Shown: positions 63,101-64,000 of the stretch, one piece after another
Layout of the letters: each line of letters begins with the position of its first letter
Numbering within the stretch: the first letter of the stretch is position 1
Origin: Simmondsia chinensis
Taxonomy: Eukaryota > Streptophyta > Magnoliopsida > Caryophyllales > Simmondsiaceae
Reading direction: 5' to 3'
DNA: 64,000 bases
NCBI GenBank assembly: GCA_018398585.1
Contig: JAGTTD010000002.1
Location: 27,458,186-27,522,185, forward strand
Program-made: the position numbers and the translations under genes
The notes under the pieces: generated by a model
Told to the model about the DNA's origin: nothing
Seen by the model: the letters and a program-made list of their open reading frames with translations, nothing else
Databases searched by the model: none

Positions 63101-64000
63101 GTTTTGATGCTGTAGAATCAACTTGTATAGGCGTGTTTCACGTAATTAGTGGTGTTTGATCCACCATACACCGTGTACGATCAGTTTTAATGGTGTGAAA
63201 TCAACTTTTATTCGTGTGTTTCAAGTAATTAGTGGGGTATAATCAACCATACACCGTGTATGATTGGTTCTAATGGTGTGAAATCAACTTGTTTGGATAT
63301 GTTTCATGTAATTAGTGGTCTATGATCAATCATACATCGTGTATTATTAATTTTAATGGTTTGATATCAACTTGTATAGGTGCGTTTCAAGAAACTAGTG
63401 GTGTATGACAGATCATACACAGTGTATGATCAGTTTTAATGTTGTGAAATCAACTTGTATAGGTGTGTTTCAAGAAATTAGTGGTGTTTGATCTATCATA
63501 CACCGTGTATAAAAGGTTTCAATGGTTTGAAATCTACTTGTATAAGTGCGCCTTAAGTAATTAGTGGTACATGATGAATCATACACCATGTATGATAGGT
63601 TTTATTGGTGTGAAATCAACTTGTATAGGTGTGTTTCAAGTAATTAGTGGTGTATGATCAACCATGCACCGTGAATTTTAAGTTTTAATTCTGTAAAATC
63701 AACTTGTGTAGCCGTGATACAAGAAATTAACGGAGTATTGTAGATCATACACGATGTATGATTTGTTTTAAAGGTGTGAAATCAACTTGTAGAGTGTGTT
63801 TCAAGTAATTGGTGGTGTATGATAAATCATACACCATGTATAACAGGTTTTGATGGTGTAAAATCAACTTGTATAAGTATGTTTCATGCAATTAGTGGTG
63901 TATGCTCAATCATAAACCATGTATGATTGGTTTTAATGGGGTGAAATCAACTTGTGTAGGTGTGTTTCAAGTAATTAAATGTGTGTGATCAATCACACAC
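54101..64000 (+). repeat. About 1.56-kb higher-order repeat running off the right edge
   Basis: The marker GAAATTAACGGAGTA or its close variants recurs near 55987, 57520, 59084, 60658, 62150 and 63725, spacing about 1.5-1.58 kb. An exact check at GAATAGCC gives 57503 and 59067, offset 1564. The last two units also match at double spacing: GCAAAATTAAC at 59881 and 62946, and GTGATGTATG at 60001 and 63066, both offset 3065. So the end of the window is a duplication of a two-unit block. I found no 47-bp short monomer in this zone. Confidence 0.85.

Larger units (their letters stand above)
5008..64000 (+). repeat. 83-bp satellite DNA array, about 700 monomers, head to tail
   Basis: The 83-bp spacing can be read directly: TTGTATAGG at 5391 recurs at 5474, with the equivalent position again at 5557. 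A typical monomer reads TTGTATAGGTGTGTTTCAAG, TAATTAGTG, an inverted repeat with arms GGTGTATGAT and ATCATACACC, then GTGTATGAT, AGGTTTTAATGG and TGTAAAATCAAC. Variants with GATTGG and TGTGAAATC are equally common. All copies have the same orientation. The array is AT-rich, and its only consensus CpG is in the palindrome region (acaCCGtg). Monomers commonly differ by about 5-20 percent, but blocks of many monomers are repeated almost exactly. Short ORFs of 60-69 codons occur but do not reflect coding: 83 is not a multiple of three and they recur only where blocks are duplicated. No host gene or RNA gene is seen. A centromeric or knob satellite is possible but not shown. Confidence 0.97.

Noticed and set aside
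5008..64000. CRISPR array, suggested by regular palindromic repeats
   Set aside because: There are no unique spacers: the whole 83-bp unit is repeated, no cas genes are present, and the neighbouring element is from a plant.
5008..64000. CENP-B box, telomere-type repeat or rDNA spacer
   Set aside because: No match to the CENP-B box pattern, no TTTAGGG runs, and no rRNA gene sequence.
5008..64000. A tRNA or small RNA gene formed by the palindromes
   Set aside because: The arms are only 9-10 bp with a 1-2 base spacer. There are no tRNA box A or B elements and no clear pol III terminator arrangement.

Overview
The window looks like repetitive plant nuclear DNA, most likely heterochromatin. It has two parts: a decayed Ty3/gypsy-type LTR retrotransposon on the minus strand (1 to about 4932), and an 83-bp satellite array (about 5008 to 64000). 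A plant origin is inferred from the retroelement. Its gag-pol proteins resemble plant Ty3/gypsy elements, and its primer-binding site matches the 3' end of plant initiator methionine tRNA. I cannot name a species. I saw no host gene, tRNA, rRNA or CRISPR array.

Retrotransposon. Read from right to left, the order is: a 5' LTR of about 350 bp (4583-4932), the primer-binding site (4569-4580), a short leader, gag, a zinc knuckle, aspartic protease, reverse transcriptase, RNase H, and integrase running off the left edge. The 3' LTR and any chromodomain lie outside the window. The whole 4.5 kb of gag-pol stays in one reading frame but is cut by eleven in-frame stop codons. All eleven can be explained by G:C to A:T transitions, and I see no frameshift. 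Two of the three integrase catalytic residues are also replaced. The element cannot move on its own, and its decay looks like that of a methylated, silenced copy. The LTR still carries a TATA box, a pair of CACGTG G-boxes, a three-copy 21-bp repeat and a terminal hairpin.

Satellite. From about 5008 to the right edge the sequence is a head-to-tail array of roughly 700 monomers, all in the same orientation and about 83 bp long, with frequent 47-bp variants. The centre of the monomer holds three alternating copies of a 9-base arm: GTGTATGAT, then its inverse ATCATACAC, then GTGTATGAT again. These form two overlapping palindromes that share the middle arm. The two-base spacer of the first palindrome varies between monomer subfamilies while the arms stay matched. 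In several monomers both arms have changed together. This is the most interesting signal in the window.

Higher-order structure. The array is a mosaic of local higher-order repeats: 379 bp at the left edge, 1311 bp (6371-8992), about 0.9-1.0 kb (8993-11900), an older mixed zone (11.9-23 kb), about 4.95 kb in three copies (22.97-37.47 kb), 2996 bp in two nearly identical copies (38061-44052), 3034 bp (48.4-54.1 kb), and about 1.56 kb (54.1-64 kb). These nested periods point to repeated unequal exchange or replication-based amplification at different times. The array continues past the right edge.
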